DNA of 64,000 nt, taken from the NCBI GenBank assembly GCA_025617745.1, contig CM046864.1, positions 29,140,199 to 29,204,198 of the forward strand, given 5' to 3'. A model generated the notes under the pieces. It made no database searches. It was not told the origin of the DNA and worked only from the letters and a program-made list of their open reading frames with translations. This DNA comes from Heliocidaris erythrogramma. Taxonomy: Eukaryota; Echinodermata; Echinoidea; Camarodonta; Echinometridae. This document shows, one piece after another, positions 44,358 to 55,230 of this stretch (positions within the stretch are counted from its first letter, which is position 1; the number at the start of each line of letters is the position of its first letter). A program made the position numbers and the translations under genes.

Positions 44358-46963
44358 ACTAATTGAGCTACGAATGTGTTTTTTTGTGTGCATGATGTTT
44401 GGTCAAGATGTGATGATTGTGGAAAGATTCAGAAAGATCGACGAACTTGTTTAGGAGTTATCGGGGTTGGCATTTTTCATTGTTGTGCGCGCACTGACGC
44501 GCGAACATAAGCGTACGCGGCGTCTAATTTTCTGAAATTGACCGGATCAGTATTAGCTTTAACCTGCCAAATATGAGTGAGAAATGACTTTCCGTTATGA
44601 AGATATGACCATGAACTAATACACGACAGGGAATCAAAATTTCCATAGAGTTGTACACAAACTACTGGAGACTACTTTCCAATAGACATAACATGCAAAA
44701 TAAGGCAGTTTATTGCATGGTTTGTGATTGTGTATGTTATAATAGTCGAACAAGATCGTAAAATGAGAGGCAAAAAGAAGCAAAAAAAATTTTTTTTTAA
44801 TGGACGCACCGGGGATCGAACCTGGGTCACCGGAATGGGAGGCAAGTGCTTTGACCAATAGACCAAAATATTTCCCATAGAGATAACACGTAAACGAAAA
44901 GCGGGATTCTCAAATCCCTTTTGTACTTGAAAATTGGGCATAATCCCGACATCTGTTCAAAAATTGGAGACAACACTTATGAAAGCTTATAGTCTCAGCT
45001 ACAACATATCAAAATCTGGAAGGAAATAGACCAAAATAATTGAGATACTGCCCAGAGAACGATGTCATGTAGATTCATGAGTCGAAAAAAAATCATCTTC
45101 CATAGACATAACACGCAAATAGGGGGAATTCTGACATGGCGTCTTTAATTGAAAATTTCACTATGATGCCTTCATCAAAATGAAAAATGGTGGCAACTGA
45201 TCTAGTAGAGAATGGTCTCAGCTATAACATATCAAAATTTGGAAGAAAATCGACCACCTATTACTGATATTATTATCCAATGAACACAAAAATGATGACG
45301 TCATTCTTTTCAAAATGAGAGTTTTGAGTTCATAGGCAGATACGATGACGTTAGAACATGAGATCGGCAAAAATTCTACATGAATTCAAATCCACAACTC
45401 ACAGGCTTCCAGAATATGTAGAGGAATTTGGGGGTATCCGTGCATTCTGACGAGCTATGGCGAATTCTAGATAGGCATGTTTTTACCACTTTTTACATTA
45501 GAATGCCCATTGACGCGCCCACGTAATTGAAAATTTGACGCGCGCGTGTGGCATTATGGAAGGTCGAGAATGACTGTAAATAGTTGGGAATTTGTCAACA
45601 ATAGTGTCAGCAAGACAACCATGCGAAAAAAAACGGCGTTTCTATTTTCCGTACGCGCTGCGCGCGCGTATAACGCGAGGACAAACGCGCACGGACGGAA
45701 AATTTTGAAATGCTCAAAATGTCCTGAACCATACTCTAATTTGATTAAAAAGTGATTTGAACATTTTTAAATTTTGACGCGCGCGTTACGTGCGCGTCAT
45801 GATGCGTGCACGGATTTTGATGGCATTTTATGTTGACCCTTGACCTGAAGTTGATGTGTGTCAAATATGGTTCATTTTTGATGACTCGTTATGAAGATAT
45901 GATTGATAATGTGATTTCACAAAATGGCGCCTGGATGACGTCACGATGACCTGATGACTTGAAATAGATACCGAGCTTGATCTGATAGGTCCTCATGACT
46001 GTAGAGATTTTGATGAAAATTGACTCAGCCGATATTGAGGAATCATGGTAACAAGAAAGTGGTGGAAAAATAAAAATAAAGAGATAATAAAGAAAGAAAA
46101 TTCTGACGAAATTAAAAGGTGATCTGTCGTTGACAGACCACCTAATAAAGCTACAACGTGTGTGTCTATGGGGGAAATGGGCTTTTTTAACTTGAAAGCC
46201 ATTTTCACCCTGAAGACGACGTTTAAAACGGCTTGAGCTATACGAGCTTTTTTTGTGTAGTATTTTTTGCTCTATCATATGAATCATGTCCCAAGTCTCT
46301 AGGACCACGCAAACTGAAGTTAGAGGTCCGAAAAGGGAATTTTTTCATCAAAAATCACTAAATGAAGCCTAGATGACGTCATAATGTCCTAGTAAACTTC
46401 AAATTGTTACTGTGAACTCTTCTTATCAGGTCTCATGACTGTGTCGAATTTGAAAAAGATTCACTGTTTCGTTTTCGAGTTATTGCCCCGTAAAAAAGGG
46501 GGGGGGGTCCAAGAGACACAAATGACGTTTTATAAAAAAACTAATTGAGCTACGAATGTGTTTTTTTTGTGTGCATGTGTTTGGTCAAGATGTGATGATT
46601 GTGGAAAGATTCAGCAAGATCGACAAACTTGTTTAGGCGTTATCGGGCATTTTTCACCAAAAATTCACTTAATGAAGCATGGATGAGTCATAATGACGTC
46701 GTGTGAACTTGATTTTTTTACTGTGAACTCTTCTATCAGGTCTCATGACTGTGTCGAATTTGAAAAAGATTCACTGTTTCGTTTTCGAGTTTTTTTCCCC
46801 GTAAAAAAAGGGGGGGGGGGTCCAAAGACAATAAATGATTTTATAAAAAAAACTAATTGAGCTACGAATGTGTTTTTTGTGTGCATGATGTTTGGTCAAG
46901 ATGTGATGATTGTGGAAAGATTCAGAAAGATCGACGAACTTGTTTAGGAGTTATCGGGGTTGG

Positions 46964-47463
46964 NNNNNNNNNNNNNNNNNNNNNNNNNNNNNNNNNNNNN
47001 NNNNNNNNNNNNNNNNNNNNNNNNNNNNNNNNNNNNNNNNNNNNNNNNNNNNNNNNNNNNNNNNNNNNNNNNNNNNNNNNNNNNNNNNNNNNNNNNNNNN
47101 NNNNNNNNNNNNNNNNNNNNNNNNNNNNNNNNNNNNNNNNNNNNNNNNNNNNNNNNNNNNNNNNNNNNNNNNNNNNNNNNNNNNNNNNNNNNNNNNNNNN
47201 NNNNNNNNNNNNNNNNNNNNNNNNNNNNNNNNNNNNNNNNNNNNNNNNNNNNNNNNNNNNNNNNNNNNNNNNNNNNNNNNNNNNNNNNNNNNNNNNNNNN
47301 NNNNNNNNNNNNNNNNNNNNNNNNNNNNNNNNNNNNNNNNNNNNNNNNNNNNNNNNNNNNNNNNNNNNNNNNNNNNNNNNNNNNNNNNNNNNNNNNNNNN
47401 NNNNNNNNNNNNNNNNNNNNNNNNNNNNNNNNNNNNNNNNNNNNNNNNNNNNNNNNNNNNNNN
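46964..47463. other. assembly gap, 500 N
   Basis: Exactly 500 N interrupt array unit 8. Round size suggests a placeholder, so the true array length is unknown. Confidence 0.98.
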
Positions 47464-47680
47464 CACCCACCGCGCTTGTGACTATTTGTCGTGTGAGTGC
47501 AATCGCTGCTATCTTCACTCGCTGCTATTGTAATTCTATCTGTTTCATGTGGTGCTATAATATAATGCAATGTATGTATTCATGTGATGTACCCTCTTCC
47601 CTACTTTTTTTCTATTATCATTCTGTCTGTTTCATCTGGTACTGTAATGTAATGTATGTATTCATGTGATGTGTATAGGG
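47464..47680. repeat. short tandem duplication after the gap
   Basis: CTGTTTCAT(G/C)TGGT and ATGTATGTATTCATGTGATG occur twice about 90 bp apart. The first 70 bp (GCAATCGCTGCTATCTTCAC) resemble the inverse of 49395-49440, so a further copy of that foldback family probably abuts the gap. Confidence 0.6.
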
Positions 47681-47689
47681 GTATAGTAT

Positions 47690-47900
47690 GACTCTAAAAA
47701 TTAAAGTGTTAAATCACCATTTAAAAGGGCTGAGGAGTGACCACCTTTTCAACATAGTAGATTAACACTTTTAACATGCTGGATGCAACACAATAAAGGC
47801 TGAATCCAGCAGGTTAAAAGAGTTAATTTGCCATTTTGAAAAAGAGGTCACTCCTCGGCCTTTTGAGATGGTGATTTAACACTTTAGTTTTTAGAGTATA
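47690..47900. mobile_element. MITE with ~55-bp inverted ends
   Basis: Left ACTCTAAAAATTAAAGTGTT and, reversed right, ACTCTAAAAACTAAAGTGTT. Arms extend through AAATCACCAT and GAGGAGTGACC. About 210 bp, no coding. Confidence 0.78.
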
Positions 47901-47930
47901 GGGTAATGTGTATACTGTGTGGTAAGGAAG

Positions 47931-47961
<31 letters not shown>

Positions 47962-48002
47962 GGGGGGGGGGGTTCCTTCTTTTTATATTTTTCTTTTTTA
48001 TA

Positions 48003-48640
48003 TATGTGACCAGGCACCACAAAACCACCCAAAAGTCGCACTGTGTGATTTTCAGTTAGAGATCAATCAATGTGTTTTGGTTGGCATGCATGGTCAAATT
48101 TTAGTTTTGGGTATTTCCTGAAAGAGTATACTTTTTCTAAGTAATCTAAAATGTGGAGGCACCAAACAATCTAGAAGTGGTATTTTTGCCAGCTTTTTAT
48201 CAGACTTATGTGTGTCTTCTCTGGATTTTGTTGTATTACTTTTCTTTTTCACGACCCTGAATACTTGTCTCATTTTAATCTCCCATAAATCTCCCGGAGT
48301 AAGTTCTTGCATTGATACTTGTGTGCTATGATAAACAGGATATGTCTATGTAGTACGCCAAGTTTTAGGATAATCTGATAATCCCTTCATAGAAATTTTC
48401 ATTGAGTTCTAATCCTCAATTTGTCACCTTAGCACAACCCTTTGCAAGTCAGAGTGCTTCAATAGACTGCAAACTTTAAACCCTTATTATGAAGTAACAT
48501 TATGAGGGACTGTGCGTTCTTCTCTTTGTACATTGAGTTATGAACATCCAATGAGTTATATATCATTTTAAAGCTGAGAATCTGCTCTTTCAGAATCAGA
48601 CCTTAACTAAAGTATGATGTGGTCTTTAGATATTGATTTA
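48003..48640 (+). mobile_element. nonautonomous DNA element, fuller copy
   Basis: Starts TGTGACCAGGCACCACAAAA and shares long blocks with 8375-8745. No transposase frame is visible. Confidence 0.68.
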
Positions 48641-48856
48641 CATGTGCTTACCAGAGAATATAGTGTGCATGCATGTGTTTTATTTTGGCATAAGATTGGA
48701 GTTCAGTCAATTTTGACATGTACAAGGTTTATTTAAAATTAAGTATTATAACACATGTATTTGCTACTTGATTGTATTATCGATATTACAAATGAATTGT
48801 TATTGTGTTATTATGTTGATTTATGAAGACATAGGAAATATTATTCAAAACAAAAG

Positions 48857-49440
48857 CTTCGCATCATATGACCCCTGTACACAAACTTCCGCGCGTTTGA
48901 CCATGCATACCAATTATACTCGGGTCACTCTGTGTGGCGCAGTAATTATTGTTTTGGCAGCGGGTGAGCGATGAATAGTCACGAGTGGGTGATAGAAGCA
49001 AGTCGATCACGGTCTGTCTGAACGTACTGGAAATATTTTTGAAACTTACATAGCATCGATGCTAACATAGCATCGATGCTATGTACTACGTGTGAACATA
49101 ACTAATACAAATAGTCACACGCGCGGTATCTGTGGAATGTGCCTGCCAGGCTGAAATGTGCTATTCATGTGTTTATTACACAAGTTATGTTTATACGTAG
49201 TACATAGCATCGATGCTATGTAAGTCTCGAAACTATTTCCAGCACGTTCAGACAGGCCATGATCGACTTGCTTCTATCCCCCACTCGTGACTATCCATCG
49301 CTCACTCGCTGCCAAAACAATAATTTCTGCGCCACACACGGTGACCCAAGTATAATTGGTATTGAAGTTTGTGCACAGGGGTCATATCATGAGAAGTTGC
49401 GAGTGAAGATAGCAGCGAGTGAAGCAGCGATTGCGTTCAC
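48857..49440. mobile_element. foldback element with CATCGATG-centred palindromes
   Basis: Arms of roughly 220 bp: CATATGACCCCTGT...CGGGTCACTCTGTGTGGCGC on the left mirrors GCGCCACACACGGTGACCC...CAGGGGTCATATCATG on the right. The palindrome CATAGCATCGATGCTATG occurs at ~49064 and ~49203, with variants at ~49050, ~49482 and ~49638. Confidence 0.78.
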
Positions 49441-49675
49441 ATTACAAATACTCACAAGCACGGTGAGTGGTCTACCGCAAAGCATCGATGCTTTGTCGCT
49501 GGATCCTGAGATTTACTTGCTGCCAGAATAGTTTCGAAACCTAGCTCCAACTCGCTTCTATCTCGTGACTATCTGCGTTCAGACAGCGTTTGGTCTTAAA
49601 ACTATCTGGTCATGACCAAAATAGTCTCGAAACCTAGATAGCATCGATGCTATCGCTCTACGTGTGAACGTACCT

Positions 49676-50127
49676 ATTATTAGCGAATAGATCAAAGCCA
49701 ACGAATGCCAAACAATAAATTCAGCAATGTACTTCATATGAAATGAGCAAACTATTGTTGTTCATTCATCTTTGCAAAGTCCCATATGGGCTGGAGTATG
49801 CGTACGATCAGCGGACACATTTGAAACGTACACAGCGAATATATAACTTATGTCCTTGTCGAATTGATCAGTGCTTACACGCTCAAAATTTTGAACATGA
49901 TCATGAAGTAAACATACTGATCAATTCTCTATGGATATACGTAAAGCATTCGCTGTTTTAACGCTTCGCACTAGGTGTACGTTTCGAAATCGTCCACAGA
50001 TCAAACGCACTCCAACCTATATGGAACTTTGCCAAGACGAATGAACAACAATAGTTTTGCTCATTTAATATGAAAGTACATTGCTGAATTTATATTGTTT
50101 GGCATTCGTTGGCTCTATTAGCTAATA
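49676..50127. mobile_element. foldback element, ~140-bp arms
   Basis: Left CCAACGAATGCCAAACAATA, AATTCAGCAATGTACTT and CTATTGTTGTTCATTC recur inverted at 49990-50127. Both this and its neighbour contain GAAACGTACAC-type words near the loop. No coding. Confidence 0.75.
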
Positions 50128-50207
50128 TGTGCACAGGGTCTTAAAGCCCATTTCCAGTTTTTGTAGTGTAGAGGTTAACAGAAAGCCGAGTGGGGAACGG
50201 GTCTCAG

Positions 50208-51541
50208 TATCTGTATGAGTAGAAGCACAGAGGTCTTTATTAGTTGTAATCAGTAACTGACACATTATATATCACATAATAATGCTGATTATCATGGAGA
50301 TCATGCATTCCCCAAAACATATCATTTTTATCAAATGTGAAACAAGTGATTTTACCCTTTAAAAACCAATCGCCATAGTAGCTGAAACTCAACATTAACA
50401 CAGGTAAATAACTGACCCAAATTCTTAACCAAATAAATAACAGTCAATATAAAACTCTTCTTACGTTTTTAAGCAACACATCATGTGGCCTCTATACCAC
50501 AATTGAATAAATGATATAGCCTTGTTAATGATCTTATCCTCAATTCTTGTTCAATAAAATATACCCTTGACTTGGACATTGTAATATTAAGACCATGTAA
50601 ATATCACAATAACACAAACCTAAATAGGGCTATCCTGGTTCCCCCTTTTCAAAGAAAGCACATATTTTATAGTGAATAATGAAACTAACAATATTATAAC
50701 AATGGAACAAAGACAAAATATTCTTGCTTTTAATATCAGAATATCCCAATCCCAGAGACATTGATAAATCCTGGAAACTATAAATATATTCATATCTGCA
50801 TCAAATCTAACATCCATCAACCACACCAATCAAAATGTTGATCTTCCATACATTTCTAATTTTCAAACAAACTCCAATAATCTCCTGGTCTAACCCTAAA
50901 CACTGCTCTTTCTCCTACAATTCCTATACATTTAACATGTAACACTATTCTTTCCATAACAATCTGTAAAATGAAAAATAAGGTTTAAGATGATAGAGGG
51001 AACTAGAAAACCCTCTAATGGCTAAATATTCAGACAAAGTTTGTTCATCATTGTTTGATGTGTCATAATTAATATCCCCTTAGCAACAAAAATATAAACA
51101 ACAGGCAATGCTTTTAAACACTCAATTTCTATCATAAGCACTTCTTTACTATGCTCCCTATATCTTTCACTGATCTTATTCCTGAACCAAGACCTATACA
51201 CATCACCTGAATTAGAGCGTAGCCCTGGCCTTGAGACCAGGTACAACATTAACGCGCATGCACTTGGTACCGCACAAAACTCCATGTACATAACCATGTA
51301 TTACAGCGTAAATGCATAGAACAAATTATAACGCTAATCATCACACATTTTAATATTAAATCCTCGCTTTCGAAAATAATCATATCAACCCACATGATAC
51401 ATCAAAATGATCACTAAAATCGCTCTGACACAATGCACATATGTACATAACAAATATTTACCATAACAATATTATTATCCAGTATAATAAAAGTTGTTCA
51501 AGTTTGATCAACTCACCTGTATGAGTAAAAGCACAGAAGTG
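50208..51541. other. AT-rich insert bounded by a ~24-bp direct repeat
   Basis: CTGTATGAGTAGAAGCACAG at 50208 recurs as CTGTATGAGTAAAAGCACAG at 51517. The enclosed 1.3 kb is AT-rich with no convincing gene. On the minus strand the boundaries read CAG|GTGAGT and ACTCATACAG|, that is, intron-like. Nature unresolved. Confidence 0.4.
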
Positions 51542-52064
51542 CCCGCTCCAAAATTAAGGAGGCCCTCTACCGTCTATACGAATGAATTCCAGGGACTCTA
51601 CAGTAGCAAAACAAGTATTGATCTCAAACTGATTATAGTGTCAAATTGTTCTACTTGACTATAAAAAGTCATGTGCACTCATCTTAAATTTCACTTACGA
51701 TTTCTGGAGAATATCAGAGTATTTCCGAAATGAGCTCAATATGTAATCGATCCTATCAAAACTGGAATTCAGCTTTAAATGTAGTGTCCCTTCGTTTTCA
51801 GTGCTAATCAGATTTGCTTCATATTTGAATTGGGATGGTAGATAATGTTGGCATCATTTAGGAAAACAAAATTCAGGTCAAATAGATTTCGATTCAGAAA
51901 TTAAAGTGTAATGCCCTCTTCACATAGTTTGTCATCATTTATTAAAGTGTATTGTTCACTCATTACGCAAAATGAGGGTCAGTTTGTGACCAAGTGTCAT
52001 GAACTTGCACCCGTTTGCGTTACACCACCTGAATCTAAAAATTGTGCACCTGTCAGGATCTAAG
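51542..52064. other. sequence left of the LTR element, nothing recognised
   Basis: No exon, RNA or element that I can support. Confidence 0.4.
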
Positions 52065-52068
52065 TGCT

Positions 52069-53453
52069 TGTAGTGACCTCAATCTGTCACTCATTGAATT
52101 TTTGGCAAAATTGTTATTTAATTTGTATCAACAGAAAGTTCATTGACCGTCTAGCTTCAATTCTGGTCTAGACCGGTTTTCTAAACTCTTTTGATTATAT
52201 CACATGAACATCGCGTGATCGTCCTGCGTCTTATGTTAATTCACGATGTTGTTCATTGTTATTGTTAATCATGTTCAGTTCATGTCATGACCTGTAGCGT
52301 CTTATTTTTGAATACGCTAGTTTGTGGTCCAATCATGTATCGCGTAACTCCGCCGCGAATTTCCATTTGGACAGTTTTACACTTTTCTCGTCACTCGCAT
52401 TACAACTACGCTAGAGTCAACAACTCGCAACTCTGCTTGCTCGAGTCTTACACACACCTATCTTCGTGCCTTGCATCAACGCTAGCTGAGATGTTTCATC
52501 GCCGGCCGCAGTCCGTCTTCCTCATCGAAGATTTCGGCACTGAAGCTTCAAAGCACTAGCCCAGCACAGATAAACACCTTTTCATACCACAGCTTGTTCG
52601 GCGTCTTCCCGCCTCATCTTTCAGAGATAACTATTGTATCAACCGGCACGACCCACTGCTGCCTTCAACTCGCAATGTCTCTGGATCATTCAGCCGCCAA
52701 CGCCACGAACACTGAGACCGTCAGCACTTCCTTTAACGGCCTTTTCCAAACGACTTTCTTCGGGCGACTCACCGTCCCGTGTATCGTCGACTTCCGTCTT
52801 CATTTAGTCATACCATCTCTTTACCTCCGCCAGGCTCTTCAGCCCCGACATGGCAGAGCGTCGCATCCCGCAAAGACTCCGAGATCGTCATCGCGTCTGA
52901 GCTAATCGTCTCCGTGAACTGACTTCTCGTCGAGCGCCCTTTTCTCCTTCATCTCTCGCTGTCCTCGTTCGTCTTCACTAGTCTTTTGGTCGCGATAGCT
53001 GGACTTTTTCCTGCACGTTTTTTTGTTCACCTTACCACAGACTCACGGACACATAGGACACTTCATTTGTAATTCATTACGTGCTTCATTTATTTGTTCG
53101 TCATTGTAAGCATGTACTTTTATCGTCTTGTAACTGCATTGCATTTATTCGATTGCCTAGTCTCTAGCTTGTTCATTAACATTTTAGCACGATAATACTC
53201 CTCTGCTAATCATTCTGCTAGATACTTGTTATATCGATATTTATTATTGTGCAATTATTTGTCGTTTCAATTATCTATTTTAATAATAAGCATAACGAAA
53301 AGGGAATATTCCTGTTCTTTGATTTATTTGTACCTGTTTGTCTTTCCACGTAGACCTAAAAAAAGGGAAAAGTGGCACTTCAAATCCACGCACCCTGTTT
53401 ACAACAATTGCATATAATTATCGGTGCACCCGTATAGTGCCACTTTTACTAAA
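52069..53453 (+). repeat. 5' LTR
   Basis: Begins TGTAGTGACCTC and ends ACTAAA. It carries a TAG within the frame that stays open in the 3' LTR, and about 15-20 small differences from it, so some time has passed since insertion. Confidence 0.88.
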
Positions 53454-53454
53454 T

Positions 53455-53473
53455 TGGTGACCCCGACGTGATC
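53455..53473 (+). promoter_or_regulatory. primer-binding site, complementary to tRNA-Trp
   Basis: TGGTGACCCCGACGTGATC is the exact reverse complement of the 3' end of animal tRNA-Trp (GATCACGTCGGGGTCA plus CCA). It lies one base after the 5' LTR. Confidence 0.88.
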
Positions 53474-53543
53474 GAAGGGCCGACGCAAAACCAATGGCCC
53501 GACGTGATCGAAGGGCCGACGCAAAACCAATGGCCCGACGTGA
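53461..53543 (+). repeat. 36-bp tandem duplication of the primer-site region
   Basis: CCCGACGTGATCGAAGGG plus CCGACGCAAAACCAATGG (36 bp) is repeated twice, followed by a third CCCGACGTGATC. So the distal 12 nt of the primer site occur three times. Confidence 0.85.
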
Positions 53544-53841
53544 TCCTACTTGGAGAGACTCTCAGAATTTCATGTTCCCTTGATATGTTTTATGTACTGA
53601 TGTCATTTCTATGCCAATTGCAATTTGCATTAATTCTACACATATTGCTTGACTAGGATTTTTATATCGCAATTTAACAGTTTCGGATTTTATTCTGTAT
53701 AAAACTATAGGCATATTTAATTGGCGTAGCCTAAATTTAAGGCCTCTAAAACTAATTAACGATTTATAAGTATTTTTATTGTAGCTTTTTCGTATTTCAG
53801 CTGATTATTGTAATACAGCTTTAATACTGGTAGGGGAGTAC

Positions 53842-55226
53842 TGTAGTGACCTCAATCTGTCACTCATTGAATTTTTGGCAAAATTGTTATTTAATTTGTA
53901 TCAACAGAAAGTTCATTGACCGTCTAGCTTCAATTCTGGTCTAGACCGGTTTTCTAAACTCTTTTGATTATATCACATGAACATCGCGTGATCGTCCTGC
54001 GTCTTATGTTAATTCATGATGTTGTTCATTGTTATTGTTAATCATGTTCAGTTCATGTCATGACCTGTAGCGTCTTATTTTTGAATACGCTAGTTTGTGG
54101 TCCAATCATGTATCGCGTAACTCCGCCGCGAATTTCCATTTGGACAGTTTTACACTTTTCTCGTCACTCGCATTACAACTACGCTAGAGTCAACAACTCG
54201 CAACTCTGCTTGCTCGAGTCTTACACACACCTATCTTCGTGCCTTGCATCAACGCTAGCTGAGATGTTTCATCGCCGGCCGCAGTCCATCTTCCTCATCG
54301 AAGATTTCGGCACTGAAGCTTCAAAGCACTATCCCAGCACAGATAAACACCTTTTCATACCTCAGCTTGTTCGGCGTCTTCCCGCCTCATCTCCAGAGAT
54401 AACTATTGCATCAACCGGCACGACCCACTGCTGCCTTCAACTCGCAATGTCTCTGGATCATTCAGCCGCCAACGCCACGAACACTGAGACCGTCAGCACT
54501 TCCTTTAACGGCCTTTTCCAAACGACTTTCTTCGGGCGACTCACCGTCCCGTGTATCGTCGACTTCCGTCTTCATTTAGTCATACCATCTCTTTACCTCC
54601 GCCAGGCTCTTCAGCCCCGACATGGCAGAGCGTCGCATCCCGCAAAGACTCCGAGATCGTCATCGCGTCTGAGCTAATCGTCTCCGTGAACTGACTTCTC
54701 GTCGAGCGCCCTTTTCTCCTTCATCTCTCGCTGTCCTCGTTCGTCTTCACTAGTCTTTTGGTCGCGATAGCTGGACTTTTTCCTGCACGTTTTTTCGATC
54801 ACCCTACCACAGACTCACGGACACATAGGACACTTCATTTGTAATTCATTACGTGCTTCATTTATTTGTTCGTCATTGTAAGCATGTACTTTTATCGTCT
54901 TGTAACTGCATTGCATTTATTCGATTGCCTAGTCTCTAGCTTGTTCATTAACATTTTAGCACGATAATACTCCTCTGCTAATCATTCTGCTAGATACTTG
55001 GTATATCGATATTTATTATTGTGCAATTATTCGTCGTTTCAATTATCTATTTTAATAATAAACATAACGAAAAGGGAATATTCCTGTTCTTTGATTTATT
55101 TGTACCTGTTTGTCTTTCCACGTAGACCTAAAAAAAGGGAAAAGTGGCACTTCAAATCCACGCACCCTGTTTACAACAATTGCATATTTTTATCGGTGCA
55201 CACACGCGAGTGCCACCTTACCTAAA
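53842..55226 (+). repeat. 3' LTR
   Basis: Same length as the 5' LTR. It carries an uninterrupted 205-codon frame (54060-54677) without recognised features. The frame is broken in the other LTR and is probably chance. Confidence 0.88.
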
Positions 55227-55230
55227 TGCT

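Larger units (their letters stand above)
29678..46963. repeat. 2.5-kb tandem macrosatellite, seven units plus part of an eighth
   Basis: Unit starts (ACTAATTGAGCTACGAATG before TTAGGAGTTATCGGG) are at about 29678, 32177, 34676, 37175, 39673, 42172, 44358 and 46852. Spacings are 2499, 2499, 2499, 2498, 2499, 2186 and 2493. Units are nearly identical, differing mostly in homopolymer length. Each unit contains a ~310-bp internal sub-repeat (e.g. 31868-32176), a tRNA-like segment, four TGACGTCA palindromes and several GC-alternating tracts. The recurring minus-strand 148-codon frame is a by-product of homogenisation: it is broken in units 5 and 7 and looks like no known protein. Confidence 0.93.
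52069..55226 (+). mobile_element. nonautonomous LTR retrotransposon, tRNA-Trp primed
   Basis: Two 1385-bp direct LTRs (52069-53453 and 53842-55226) differ at only ~1-2 percent of positions and enclose a 388-bp interior. TGCT flanks both ends (52065-52068 and 55227-55230), the 4-bp target duplication expected of an integrase. A 19-nt primer-binding site follows LTR1 and a purine-rich tract (GGTAGGGGAG) precedes LTR2. There is no gag, protease, RT or integrase frame, so it must have been mobilised in trans. tRNA-Trp priming is known in the CsRn1 branch of Ty3/Gypsy; assignment to that branch is inference. Confidence 0.88.

Noticed and set aside
46857-47669. Frames of 170-270 codons across the gap
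   Set aside because: They consist mostly of unknown residues from the 500 N.
54060-54677. 205-codon frame in the 3' LTR
   Set aside because: Interrupted by a stop and a one-base indel in the 5' LTR, no recognisable domain; not enough to claim a gene, although it would merit a check in other copies.
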